A DNA stretch of 64,000 nt from contig JACAXG010000263.1 in the NCBI GenBank assembly GCA_018881555.1, positions 1 to 64,000 of the forward strand, read 5' to 3'. The stretch's first letter is position 1, and the number at the start of each line of letters is the position of its first letter. A program made the position numbers and the translations under genes. Positions 42,301 to 57,300 of this stretch are shown here, one piece after another. This DNA comes from Amblyornis subalaris. Lineage: Eukaryota > Chordata > Aves > Passeriformes > Ptilonorhynchidae. A model generated the notes under the pieces. It saw nothing but the letters and a program-made list of their open reading frames with translations, was not told the origin of the DNA and ran no database searches.

Positions 42301-45300
42301 AAGTCTACCTTTTACTAAGTTATTTCTCATCCTTCTTACTTTGGAGAGTGTGCGCTACCTCCATGTTTTCAAGTCGTTTCAAATCACTGACATAATCATG
42401 CTCCTAGGAAGAACAGGTGTGTTTTGACCAATTTTTGACTTAAAACCTGGCTAATGGGACAAACTACCAGAATGAACTACTTCATCCACTACTAAANTTC
42501 CTGACTAGACAATGCACAGAAGAAATAACATGGTCAAAATAATAAAGAATGTTAAGTGCCATACATTTAATTATCTTTCTAAGACTGCTCATATTCCCTT
42601 TATTGAACAGAAAGGTTCAGCAAGTCAAGGGGTTTAAGAATTTTTAAGCTTTCCATATTGATTTTTTAATGTAGAATTGAATTGTAGCCTAGATATTCTC
42701 TTCATTTATAAATAAGAAAAAAAATGAAAAAAATGTTCTTTTCATGTGGCTGTTAGTGGTTGGAAAAACAGATATACACATGCAAAAAAGGGGAAATATT
42801 TAGTCCCTTGTAGTTCACATTGAACACAGTTTTTAGGTGGATCAGANAAGTGTGGATTTTTTTATTAGTTTTTCCCCCTTATGGAACATTTAGAAAAAGA
42901 GTAAAGAGTTTAGCAATTGCTGGATTTGTTGCAGCAAAAAAAAGTTGCATTGAAACTGGGACACAGAGGGAAAGTGTGAAAGAAGACAGAGGTATGATAA
43001 AAAATTAAAAAAGTATCCTGAAAGAATGATTGAAAGAAGACAGAGGTATTTGGAATTTTTTAAGGTAAAACAAAACGAAAGAAAGAACCTAGAAGCTTTT
43101 TGTCATGGTTGTAGATATTCTATGGAAAACCTTCTACGCAGGTTATAAAGATCAAATATCTAAATACCACTAGCCTTTTGTGGTAATCTGTGAATATTTT
43201 TCGTTATTCTCATAAGAAATTTTAGTGTTTTTAACAGGTTTGATATTCTTTGCATCAGATGAGAGATGAGCAAATGAATCAATGGTTATTCAGCATTTTC
43301 AAATAGATAAACANAGTGAGTGTTTTTCTGGAGGGGGACTGATCTGGACAAAGGGAGAAAGGAGGGGTAGGGAGGATGAGATCCGTGTAATGAAGTTGTG
43401 GTGTTAATGCCAAAAAGTTAAAGGTAAAATGTAACAGTTTGTCACAATTATGTTTCATATTGGCAGGTGTTCTGAACTTTCTGTTTGATAACTAGACATA
43501 TAAATTTCAGTTCTTAAAGCTTTGCAGCCAATTTAAGGGCTCATTTATTTCCCTGACAGCAAGATATATATGCTGCCTGGCATAGTGGATGTCTGGGGCC
43601 AAATCCACCACTTTGTTGCTTGTGTGTCTTGTGGGAAGTAAATAGTAGCAATTTTTCAGCACAGGCATACCAGCACAAGGTGTTTAGCAAATAAATGAGC
43701 ATAAGATGACCTGTGGTGTCCTGAAATTACTAAAATTCATGAATAATAAAATGATCTATAGATTGTTAGCAGAGGGCTATAGCAAAGGCTAATTTGTAGT
43801 CACTGAAGCTTTACAGGATAATTTGTAATTTTTGAAAATTTAATGACTTCATCAGTTTTTACCTATTTTTTTACCAATATAATTGTCTGAAAGCTACCTT
43901 CAGCAGAGATCTTCTGTCTAAATAAAAATCATAATCACCTACATCATCACATTATGAGTATTTAACTGACTTTATCTGTACAACTTTTCTTTCTTTCTTT
44001 CCTTCTTTCTTTCTTTCTTTCCTTCCTTCCTTCCTTCCTTCCTTCCTTCCTTCCTTCCTTCCTACAATATGGTAAATACCAAAAATATCTCTTTATCTTA
44101 TGAACACATATTTTTCATTTTGTTAAATCTTATTAAGACATGAAACAACCATAAGGAAAAAAAACAACAACAATGTCACAATGCAAAGGGAAGAGGAACT
44201 TGGAAAAACAAAAAAAAGAATTCTAGTGAGCAAAATACAGCTCTTCGTAAATAAGTGAAAAGACCCTAAAATAAAATCAAAGAAATGAGAAGGAAAATTA
44301 AATAGATCAGCACATAATAGCATACAAACTCTGGGGCAGTTAGTTAAAGCTTTGAAAAGAAAAGAAGCTACCCATGAGTTTGGGTTCTTGATCATATTTA
44401 ATTTTATTTATTTGCATTATTCATTGCTGCATCCATACTGAAATAACCAAGAGAACAGGGACTGAAACCACAGTTGTTCTCTTCTTTACCTGAATGGCTG
44501 ATCACATACTGCAGTTATTTTGTTCTCCCAATTTAAAATATTTTTATTTCTATTCAGTGTATGGCATCTTCACACCTGCTGTCTCCAACATACTCTTCAG
44601 CTGGAGACAGATTTGCATTATCGTGGGTACTCTTACAGAAAAATTGGATGCAAGACCTCATTATTTTTTTTAACTTATGTCACTGTTTTAGCTTATCTGA
44701 ATTCTTTGGTTTACCTGTCTCAGATAAATATATACAAATTTAGTAAAACATGCAGTCATCACTATATTGTTTTATGTCAGCCTTTCTACACATTGATGCC
44801 CACCCCTCAGTTGTATAAATGTAGATATAGGTTAAAGGCTTCTTACCTAATGTATTTTTAAGAAAGAAAAGATCCACATATTGCTTTTGAAGAAATACTC
44901 CCACAGTAGGATTTAGTGGGCAGTAACACCTTTGAATAACAAAAGAAGGAATCAGAAGAATGTTCTGTTTGCAGTAATATCCATTTCTTTCAGGANACAT
45001 TTGGACCATGGTCTAGAAAAGCAAAAGTAGAAAATGGGAGCATCCTCTCTATAATTTCTGCTTTCTCTAAATCACATTCTTAATTAAGGAAGCTAAATTT
45101 TGAAACCATTTAAAAAAGAAAGCTAATTAGCATCATTCTGTCAGTGTAGAGAAATAGTGACATTTGGCAGATACTTGAGAAGTACTTTAAGGGGATATTT
45201 ACAGCTACAATATTAGAGAAAGANAAAGTACAAATGAAACATAGCAATATCTGGAAATTGCTATTTAAAGAAAAAAAGTATTCAAAGGAGGAAAGGGAAA

Positions 45301-48300
45301 GATAAAATAAATGAAATGAGCAGTTAGTCTGCTTATTTTACAATTTTAATTGCTTTTTAACCTTTAGAATACTTCTGAAGGGAAAAAAATTAAATAAATT
45401 CATTTATAAAATCTCCTTTGGTTTTATTTTTTAAAGTAGTTATTCTCTGACAATGCAGAACAAATTTCTCCTTTTAAAATGTTCTTGAATTATGATTGAA
45501 AATTTATGACTTAATAAGTACCATTCCATGAAATATTTATATTGCTCTTCAAGTGGTATTTTTGAAGAAAAAGAAAAGAGAAGAAAATCATTTGCTTGCA
45601 GCAATAACTTTCTATAGACAATGGACTTCCTGAATGAAACTTCACATAGGTAATCACAGTGACCTTGTTCTTTGCAAAAGTTGTGCATAATGTTTATTGT
45701 AATCAGAACATATGGACCATCTAATTAGTCCCANAGCTTCAGAGTTGGTGCTTAAAACACGGTAAGTGGGAATTGTTCCTTAAAAAGGTCAGCACATATG
45801 GAATGTCTGGGGCCTTTTTGGTTTTGGTTTTATTCACCTTCTCAGTCAGTAAGGAAATGTACCCTTCTGAGGTTTCTTGGGCAGTGTCTAGAAGGAGAAG
45901 GAATAAATAAATAAATAAATAAATANATACATACATACTGGGATTTCNGATCANGCCATGTTTACGGGTTTGCCACTAAATCCCTTTTCATCTTCTCTTG
46001 ATCATGTTTCCCCAGAAAATAAACTTGACTTAACTGAAAGTAGTAGAAAAATGAAGTAGAAGTTTAATATTGCTTTTACCTTCTGCTATTTCTGACCTTT
46101 TGGTCTGTAACCCTTTCTTATTCTTTCAGGCTATGAATAGGTTGAGTGCTATATCATCTTTTTAGCAGTAAAGTGATTAATAATTTCTAATAACATTCTA
46201 ACTTTTTGACACTTTTAAAGCAGGGGCGAATGCTGCAGGAAAAGGTCAGCTTCTTGCAGACACTCCAAGCCTGTCAGGGTGATACCAGGCAAGGATACAG
46301 CACCAAAGTACCTGCAAAGTGGATCANAGCACTGACACACAGTGCTCCCTCTGCCCGTTTGGCACCTAGGAGGCTGAAACTCAATAAACCTGTGAGGCTC
46401 CAGAAATTGCCTTTTCAGATCATACTAAGCTAGAACATTGCTGTACTTCTTTGGTTGCATAAAGGGTTTTCTGAATTTGTAAGGCTGTTGGCTAACTACA
46501 TTTACTCTAAAATTACATGACAAAGCCTGTGCTCTGTAGGTAGAGAAACAGAAATTAATATTATCTACTAGGATGAAGGAGAGTATTCTGCATCACTGGG
46601 GCTGTAGAATTAAGACATTANGTTTTTTTATCGTCTTAACACTGTGTGAAGTTCACCTGCTCATTCAGTCTCCTTATCACAGTCTAAAATGAAATAATCA
46701 GCTTAACTGTGGAAGGAGAGTGTAGCACAGACTTGACTAAGTGACACATATGAGATCTAAACCATTAAATCCATTTAAAAACTCACTGAATTTAACTTGA
46801 GACCCTGATTTGGAGTGATTTTTCTATTGGGTACCACGGAATGTGTCTCCACCAGAATTTTTCCAAGTGTTACCTCTATATGGGTTGTCCTTAATTGCTT
46901 TCTTTGCTCTAAGCAGACTTTGCACTAACACAGCACTTTCTCTGCACTTCAGCAACAGTGTACACGCCAACACCACAGCTATTCAAAAAGATATACACTG
47001 TGGCTGCTCAATAACCTTTGGGCAGAGAGATGTATGAACCTCACCAAACAGATGCATTAGACCTATTAAATCTCAGGTCTGATAATTCTAATAGCCTGCA
47101 TTCAAGAAAGTTAATTTAATGAGCTTAGTGCAGTAAGAGCAATTTCAGCTATTTTCATGTATTTGAGTGCTATATTTCTTTGCTTCACCTTTTTAGTAAA
47201 TCTCATTAAAACCACACAGACTCAGGTAACTTTTTCAAATAGCCACTCTTTACAGAACTATGGGAATTAAGTGAAATTAGTGCAGAGTTCTGAGAACTCT
47301 TTGCACTGCCCTTGAACTTAAACTTTTATCATTTATATAAGTCTGAGTAGGGCTCACTGGATCAGACCCCAAATGACATTGTTGCCATGCTTAAAGCTAT
47401 TATATATGTGCTTTAAGCATAGATTGATGTAAAAAGTCTGTCTTTTTACCTGAATTTTTTAAGCAGAAAGTAGCCNAAAATGCAGTGCAGTTTCTTGATT
47501 ATCTGAATGCTGGTGGGGTTTTTTACAATCACTTAAGGCTCTGACAACCAAATACTAAAGCTATAAATGCTAAGAACAGAACCAGGAAGTCTGATTAAAC
47601 TTGGCCAATGAAAATTTCCAGCATAACTATAGGGNCTTGGAAGATTATTCATTTTAACCAGCTAAACTAAATTGTACAGATGAAATAGGTGCTCTAAAGT
47701 GGCAGCATTTTGTGCAAGATTCCACATGCAATGACTGTGCAAATGAAACAGAAAACATCTTATTCAGTACAGTACAAATACCTCTGAGTGACAACCTTTG
47801 TCTGAGGAAGTATAAAGATTTATGGAACAGAAGGACTGTATGGATGCCATAGTTAAATGATGCAACAAAAAACTGTGCAGAGAATACCAAGATCATTAGC
47901 CTTTCATCTTAGACTACAGACAGATACACAGATTAGAACAAAAACAGATATAGATTTTAAAATCTATAAGAGATCTTTTTTCAACAAATTGTTTTCTATT
48001 TACATCCTCCATCACACACATTACAAAAAACAATAATCCACTAAAGCCTACACCTCACAAAAGTTGTGAAACTGTTCTGGCAANAAACAGAAATATTGTC
48101 TGGCTGGTCCTAAAGGTCATACCTGTACTGATGATTTTGCCAGAACTTCCCATATACAGGATCTGAAGACTTATCTTTCCTTCCTGTGGTTTCAGTCTCA
48201 ATCAGTGAGATCTAGCAGCAACAAGCCAGGTGCATGAGACAGAAAAAATAGTGGTGCCATAACAACCATTGCTATTACACATGGCCAAAGATCAGTCTAG

Positions 48301-51300
48301 GATGCTTGGGGAAAGGGAAAAAAGAGAGTTCCCTTTTTATTCTACTTGGTGAAATGGAAACAGCAATATAAATATGGAAAAATGTTTACAGGAAACAAAC
48401 AAAGTTCTTTTTCTTTTCTTTTTCTTTTACCTTCTTTTTCTAGATGTTACATTCATTACCTCCAGGTTTAATCTATAATTCATTCATTTGTTTTCTGTTT
48501 TATCAATAATCTGTGTATGTCTACACTATAGACATTGAAAGCACAGCACTAATATTGCAGAATAATNTTTCGTAAATTAACCCATATGACAGCCATGGTA
48601 GTTGCCTTAGGCTGCAAATCTTCCCAAGAATCAGGATAGATACTATAAATNATTAGTCCAAGCTAAACTCCACGTTGCTTGGTGTAACATCCTACTATTA
48701 TCACACTGTCATAATAGCAAAATGTAAGCAAGGCATACTTCAATAGTCACTGGATTTGAATGGTTAAAATATTGTCCAGCAGGTTACATTCAAATATATA
48801 ATACTTCTGGTAATTTTTTCAGGACTCTGTGAGCAATCCTTTGGATTAAAAAAAATCTCAGTAGCTATTGTGCTTCAGGATTACAGGTTTATATTTTGAG
48901 TCATGCAGGACACCTTTTGGCTCCATTAAGAGACTGCAGTTCATTGTACTATGCAGTCTGTACAATGGTTTTGAATGGAACAGACCAAGAAACAAGGACA
49001 GGTGACTAAAGAAAAAGACACGGTTTTTAATTCTAATGAGGGGCAGCCAGTTTGGCACCATGACTTTACAATAAGAACCACGGTGAGAATCACAGTCTAT
49101 TTTTGCTCTAATGCTGACCGACTCCTCCTATTATCTCAGCCAAATTAATCAGGGTCTAATTCTGTCAACTTTAGTCACAGTGATTAATTCTTTACTCTGT
49201 GAGTAATCCCATATATATCAGAAAGTTGGAAAGTATGCAGAATCTTTCATGAATATCAGAAGGCTGAAGCTACTCAAAAATTGATCCTTTTCGGTATGAA
49301 ATGTATCTCACTGACTTCCCTCTAATCAGCAAAAATGCTCTCTGTACAGATCTGCAATGGCACTTGAAAGAACCAGTATGGGGCTTTTTTTCTGGGTGGC
49401 TTAAAAATTTTTTACACCAGCACAATAATGCTAATATTGGCCTTGGACTTAAGTTATTTATAAATAATATTATTCTACAGATTGCATGACTGCAGAACAC
49501 AACTTATGTCAGGGAATTATCAAATCTGGTAGCTTGATAGAAGCAAAGCTACTGCAGCAGTCCCGTGCCTCCAGGTCCACAGAGTAGTGAGGCTGGGCAT
49601 GTATTCCCAGTAGGCACATACACATAGAGCACAGATATACATCACATTATACACACAGCTGGCCACACAGATCAATACAGATGAAAACATTCATCACTCA
49701 CACAGACACAAACAGCACCGAAAGCATCATCCTNTTCCTATCTCTTCCTATATTCTATGTGTATGTATACATATGTATATTTGTACCTGGTGGATCCCTC
49801 CGGCAGCTGAGCTCATCCAGTCTGCCCTGAATCCCAGTCTCTTCAGTTGCATATGGACATACAAGCCCCCAGGACTGCCGTCACGCTCCAGCTGCTAGTA
49901 CAGACCATTGCACACATGCACACACACATAAAGACACAGATGCAAGCAGATATTCTAATCAACTCTCAGACCACATGATCCCTCCAGCAGTCCTCTGGAA
50001 CTCCCCTGGACCCTCTGAAAGCCACCTTCNGCTGTGGTCTCACCCTCAGAGACACACACACTTGACTGGCTCCCTGGTCACTTCATCTACTCAACTGGCT
50101 CATCTGTTTTAATTTCAAAAACAATCACCCCCTCACCACTGCACTTGTCCCATGCTGGTACCATGAACACACGAGCCACTGAACCCTGGTCTGNTTCCAG
50201 TTGCTGGAATCAGGCCCTCATACACATGTGCACATTGAAGAGAGATCTCCTTATGCAGGAAAGTTAGAAGGTAATTTAACAAGAGGGTAAACCAGACCGA
50301 ATAGGTCAGGTGCAGGGCATGACTGAAAACTATNCATACCAACAAACTATTAATGTGCAAATGTCCCTTTTTACCCCCTTACCCCTTTATTTTCTCATTC
50401 TTGTTCCTCTCCAAATCATCCAGATCTATCCCACTATCCTTTTCCTTGCCTTTTGTTCCTCCTCTAAACATTTTGTAATAATTCCTTTGTAATCCCAAAT
50501 GCTGTTCTCTTGCATCCCATAATGTGTTGCAAATACCCTAAGTAGTCACTCACCCTTATTNAGTAAAATGATCATACAGACATTCCCTTTGATTCACAAG
50601 AAAGCAGTGACATCTGAACCATGGGCCTGAGGTTCTCCTGGGACAGCCCTGGGAATGGCCTGGACAAGCTCTCTCTAAGTTTTTAACTTGGGTTCCCACT
50701 TGACATTGTNCTCCTATACTCCTCTGAGCTTGTAAACAGGGCTGTGATGGGCTCACAAATCTCATGCTGGGTCTGAGTGTAGCCCAGCAGTTGTCCCTCC
50801 TGCCTCTATTCCTCTAGGCTCACCTTTGTGAAAATGAACATTTTTAGCAGACAAGGTAAAAATTGTTTCTTGAATGTGATGTTCTTCCCTACATAACAGT
50901 GACACCTTTAACATTTAGGATTTACAGACTGAAAAGGTTGTGAAATAAAGAAACAGGACAAAAAGAGAGAAATGGTCTAAGTGAATGAGGGATGCAAACT
51001 CTAAATGTAACCAAGGAACCTTGAAAAGTGTAGTGTACAAGTTAGAGTAGCCTTGAACAATACAAACTTTTGTATTTAGCATTTATATAGTCAATAACCT
51101 CAATTGACATTGACCTTGGGAGCAAAATGGTCCAATATTTTCACTTGGGTGAACTGTTATTGGCGAGTTTCTCTAGTGTATTAGACACAAACATGCGTTC
51201 CATCAACATCAAGTACACACTATCTTTCTCATCAATTTTCTTTTATTTTGTGCTAACAATGTTATTGTGGTAAGGACAGGGAGAAAAAAAGTACTTTTTC

Positions 51301-54300
51301 TGAGAGCTAACTTCATCTCCGGCAGAACACTATTGAAATCAACTACCTTTTCTGTATTTTTTCTTCACATAAAGCTCTGGACATTTATTATANCAGCAAT
51401 AAAATAGACTGTATCATTGAAAAAAGAAATAGTTATTCCGTATAGATTTTAAGATTCTTTTTAATTTTCAGGAGTAAATCTGCAGTTGGAAAACTTCTAA
51501 ATGCAGTCTAAAATGTTGTAGATAAAATTCAGCTATTGTACATATCTAGCACAGCTGCCAATGAGAAGGAACATCGACAGAATATCCTGACATAAATGAC
51601 TTCTGCTATGTTATAATTCAAAACAAGAGACTGACAGAAGTGGTACTGACCATCCAAACAACCATGTTCATCAATTGATAAGAGTTAAGAGAGACCAGCC
51701 AAACCAGGAGAATGGTGGCTATGTTGCAGATTACACAGCAACTGGGCTTTCTCAGCCTGCTCTTCCNTGAAGGACAGAAGTTTGTTTCAAACCCACTGTT
51801 AGAACCTATTTCTAGAATATATTGAAATTGCAACAAGACCTTTTGATTGCTCTTGAAACCTAAGATTTAAAGTTTTCATTTGAGGAAAAACTACTCATGC
51901 CCTCAGAAAATAGTTGTTGGTTCAGCAACACATGGAAGAGTCTGAGAAGAAATGTTTTTCTTCTCGAATTTTTGCCCACTATCCTCCTTGCAGCTGGAAG
52001 ACAGAAAAAGGAAATCAGTGTTGCCAAACTCACTGGAATTAAGGGAAAAAATAGACAGTGCTGAAGGGAGGAAAGAAGTGCTGTGTCTAACTGGAGCAGT
52101 TGCCCATGTTTTACTCCAGCTGGGTTCACTAACTCCATTCTATCTTTCATGCAAACATCTAGCTTGTGTTTACATACAAAGGTATATTTCAGGAAAGCAC
52201 CACTCAAAGAGAAAGTAAAGACAGCTTATATNTAATCAAATGTTTGTATATCTTGGTTTGAAGAGGAAAATAGAAATGGGAAAGTAGAATAGAAGAAAAG
52301 ATACCACAGAAAACTGATTTTTAAGATCTTATAAAAGTTCTATAATTATCCATTATATACTATTAAATCTAACAGGGAGAAAGTCAATGTATGTGAAGTA
52401 ATAGTAACAAATTTGTAAAGATTACATTAATATTCCAAATTAATTTTCATATTTTGGAGATGTCAACAAGCATCAGGAAGAGACATTTTCTTGTACTTAG
52501 CCTTATACATTGAAGTTGTCTCATCTACAACTGGAAAATAGAATTATATTTTTTATCTTGATCAGAGTGAGCTTTTTGCTCATGGGAGTGTTGTCAGCAC
52601 AGGCTCCTTTTCTGATTTTAAGACTGATAACAGACCATTTATTTTCTGCAACAGCTTCAGTATCTCCAGAAAAGTAATCATATCTCCAAGAAAACCCTAT
52701 TTTATGTTTTACTTTAGTGAAACTAACTCAGAAACAATCATAAATAGAAACACTAGCACACTTAAAATTCCCATAATGAATATAGGCCACCAGAATTTTA
52801 AACCGTATTCAGATAGGTTGTTGTATAAGAAGAATTTGGGATGAGAGGAGACAGAAAGCTTGCAATTCATAGATAACTGTGGGGGATAGAAGGAGTGTGG
52901 GACAACTAGCAAACTAGGTATTTGGAAATTACAAATGTGTGAAATTAAAAATAAAGTTTTATCCCTTACTTAAACCCAATATTTTTACAGTACCCTAGTG
53001 TACCTGTGTCCTTCATGGAGGTATTACTTTATTTTTGACTGATGTTATTTGACCAGACAATGTTTCTGATTGCCTCTTCTGCAGAATTTTCATGTTTTCC
53101 CTTTTTTCATTTTGTCTCTCGTTGTTTTAGGCACATCAAATGTCTGCTAATGATCAGATCACTTTGGTATTTCCTAGTGATTTAAGTGTGCCAAAGCCAG
53201 ATACAAGAGGCATTGTGGCCCTGGTATCCTTTTCAGGCCGTCACAGTATCTCGAGCTTACTAAAGTTCTGCGGTGTGTGGCTTTCCTATGATGATATATA
53301 TTGCTCTGGCACTTTTTCATAAAAAATAAGAAAAGCAGAAATAAAAAAGTAAAAGAATAGTCACTCTGTAATTTCCTTTCATATCAAGAAATCAGAATAT
53401 TTTGATAAACATCTTTTCCACAGCCAACGCTAACTTTATTAACCCTCTCTTCGAAACACTTGTCTCCCAGTCTTTATATTTGGAGTACTGCTTCTTCAAG
53501 ATCTTTGTTCTTTTTATCTGCCATCTCTTTGAAAATCCCCTCAACTCTCTTTTCCTGTCCTTGGTCCTCTTTTCCTGTCCTCTTTTTATTTTATTTCTGC
53601 TCCCCCTTTATTTCTTTTAATTTACTACTCACAAAGCATATATCTGGGGAAAAAAAAAAAGGAATAAAAAAAGTAATTGAGTCGTTGGCATTACNATCAC
53701 ATGAGAGAGAATCGAGGCAAAAAAAAAAGATATTGTGCTCCCTTCATCTTCCCTTCTACTTTTCTTTGTAATATTAGGATTTAATAAATTCTATGAATAT
53801 ATACTCAAACAATACTCACAGTGTATTTGGTTGGAGTATTTTTCTAGCTCAGAAAACAAGGACAAAATATCATAACAATAGTTCTCTGTAGGGGCCTGAC
53901 AAGATTCAGGATAAGTCCTCACTTACAGGTTTTAGAAGGGTTCCCAGAAGCTGGCACTTCTTCTTTTCTTAGGTTATGTTGCAAGGCCAAGAGATTATGC
54001 TGATGTACACTGCTTCCCTCTATCCTTCATACCCTTGTAAAACCTGATAGGAGCTGTTAGCAATCAGTGATTTTCAGTTCTTGGTTTCTCTCTCCCTAAT
54101 CAGCTCAGACATAGCAAAATCTCCTCAAGCAGAGAGATGGTCTCCATCAAGGAGTTATCAGCAAGGACTCCCAGACTTCATAAATGCTGGACTCAGCTTG
54201 AGCCAGAAGTTCCTGATGGTTACAGAACAAGGATCTCTCCCAACTATCTGTATTTGAGCAGTAATACAACAGTCTGTGTCAATTTTTCAGTCATTAGGGT

Positions 54301-57300
54301 AGGAAAAATTCTGTGGAGGTCTTAAAAAAATCTGTTTACACATGTCTGTTACCATATGGTACTAATCCTTCCTTACGCTAGACTTTTCACATCTGTGCTT
54401 TAGGAAACTGATTGAAACAGTGAGCTGTGATTTAACTGGCAAGTAATTTTTGAAGGTGTCTGGGTGATTTGGGGGGGTACAAATACCAGAGAAAATTATT
54501 CATATTAGTATGATGTAGAAGTTGCAAAAGACTTCTGCTCCTAAAATGCACAGTGCTTTTGAAAATTCCCATTAAAGACAAACATTAAAAGGAGAGCTTA
54601 ACGTTTTTTTAAAACAAGCTCTGGTAAAATTGAAAATCTACTCTTAAAGAGAGAGATGAAGAAGAGAGATGTTTCAGCTGTTAACAACTAATTCCACTGC
54701 ACTGCAGCATCAGTCCAAGCATTGATTCTTTAGACAAAAAGCATCTTCTTGGCATCAATCTGTGCATGCACAGATCCCTGCAGAATTTGGGTGCAGTCCC
54801 TAACTCAGGCTGCAGTGTGCTGCTTACATCACCTGTAAGAAGAGCTGTGAAAGGCTGTAACTACAAACTGTGAAGAGTTAATTAGGCAAACAAGTTCTTG
54901 TTATTAGCANTTGACTTAGCATGGACATACATTTATAGACTGTAAACATATTCCTCGTCACAAGAATTTCAGTTATCGGCAGGTTTCATGACAAAAAAAA
55001 ACTCAAATAAAAAATCTCAATGGCATTAGTTTTTACTAATTTGGTATATCTATACCGTAAACTCCAAATAATTTAGACTTTGGAGCTCCTGAAGTCAAAT
55101 AGATAAATGTCATTTATTACACCCCAAATTAGATGTTCAAGTCAAGTATTCCCAGGTAATGTTTACTTCTCTTCAGCTGTTGCAGCAGAGTATGTTACAG
55201 ATCCTAAACCTGAGCGAGATAGATCCCTCTGTCTAATTCCACTCTTGGACATATAGAAGAGCGAATCACTTCAAACAGACATTATTTATAAACACCTGTA
55301 TACAACTTTTTTTTTTATTTCTCAGGTATCTTAGTCTGGTTGAACTGTAACAGTCTTCCTGAATTAATTCTGAGCATACTATAGCCAGAAAATCCAAATT
55401 AATTACCTGTTTTCTATTATTCTGCAAAAATGCATATCCTCTCTATTGATTAATTATATTAACGGAAATAAAGTTACTAAAGTAGAGTACTGCAAAACGA
55501 CTTCTTTTGAATTAAATATCTTTGGTAAACCATATAATTTCTTTCCCATAAATGTTCTGTAGTTCCTCGTAGTGATCAACATATTGGGAAAACATTTTCA
55601 TAGCAGTTTGCAACTGCAGTGTTTGTAGTCAATATTAAAATATAGAAGCTTGTTTAGAGTCAAAGATGAATGAAGAATGGAGAACAGTTCAACAGAGGTT
55701 TAAACCAACCTTATTAATACACTGTAGTGAGTAATACATGCTCCACATCGTAAGATCAGAGGAGGCCTGGTGGTTGTGCAGCCCTGACATCTCAGGACTG
55801 TGCATCCCTGGATGCATTTTTTGCAGATTTCAGTGTGGCTTCAGATATCACACGGTAGCGTTTTACTAAGAAGAGATACATCTAAACAGCAAAACTCCCA
55901 ACACACAGATGGTATTAAAAATGCAATAATATTTTAAGTAATGCACTGGTACTAAAACTAAAGCAGTACAAAAAAAAGTCCCTGAAAACAATTTTATTGC
56001 TTTCTTTTCTTAATGCTTTTATTTTGTGGGAAACATATATTCCAAAGTAATNATAAAAAGGCAAAGTTTCAAAACTGTTATGAAATATGTTGGAAATAAA
56101 GCTAAGCAAATATACAAGGAACCTGAATATTCTGAAAATAAATACTCTGAAAGAACTGCAGATAATGCTTGTAAGTAAAAACACCATGTGTGCTTTTGCC
56201 AAGGGAAGGTATTCAAATGGGTAATCTCACATTTTGGCTCCATTTTCAATAATCTGTTTATTTTATATTTTACTTTCCTTCTGTTTCTCTATGGGTTTTT
56301 TTTTTTTGCACAGAATGCTGTGGGACAGTAAATTAAGGGTTTTGCTGCTGTATGTTATGTATTTTGTGTATTACAGTCATTATGTTTTCGTGTTAATAGC
56401 CTACCTATAAAAATTCTATTACTTTTAAAACAAATAGAATAAAGCATTAGGTAATAGTGGTATATTTCATCAAACATATTTAATATGGTCATACCAAGTA
56501 CTGCTGCATTAAAANAAAAGCAACCCTGTTAGTAGAAACATCATATACACAAGTATAATTTTAGATGCAGGCATATACAGTTGCTTACAATTAAATCCAC
56601 TCTTACAAGGAAGAGGTTGTAAAATCAGCATGCTTTGTCAGAGGATGCTGAAAGAGAAGGAGAGCTATGGCACATATGGGATAAGGTGTAGCGTAAAATT
56701 TCACATGACCATTTGTCTTATTGCTCTGTTGCATCCCTTTAGAAGTGGTTAACCACATAAGATATTAGTAAATAATGGTCTCTGCATCAACAAAAATATC
56801 ATTTTGACATGGAAATATAGTATCATTCCTTTCAGATCTTGCCTGTGATTGTTCCTTTTCACAAAGCATGCCCCTTCCTTCGTCCCTAAATAGTCAGAAA
56901 AAGCCTGGAGATGCATGGGTGCAGATTGTTTTCAAACTGGGGAGTAAGGAGAGTCTCATTCCCATATCGGGCTGATATAGCTGCAAGGAGACTCAGAGAG
57001 GAAGAAGGGACTGATCAGGAATTCAGCCCTTGTTATCTGCCTCACTGGCATCTTTAGAGGCCTTATCTGAGCACACCGAAGTAATAACAATTCCAAAGCT
57101 CCTCTGCTCACTCTGTCATTGCATTGGTCATCTGCTATTAAGCTTTCCAGCACTTGTTATCTATTAGTGGGTGGGGTGTTCATGAGACTTGGTAAGAGTA
57201 TATTCTTGTCCTCATTCAGCTTAGCTTTAACCATGCAGTTTCTCAGCTCAAAATGAGAAAAAATCCTAAAATTTAGTGTCTGAACCTTTCGGCATTGCCT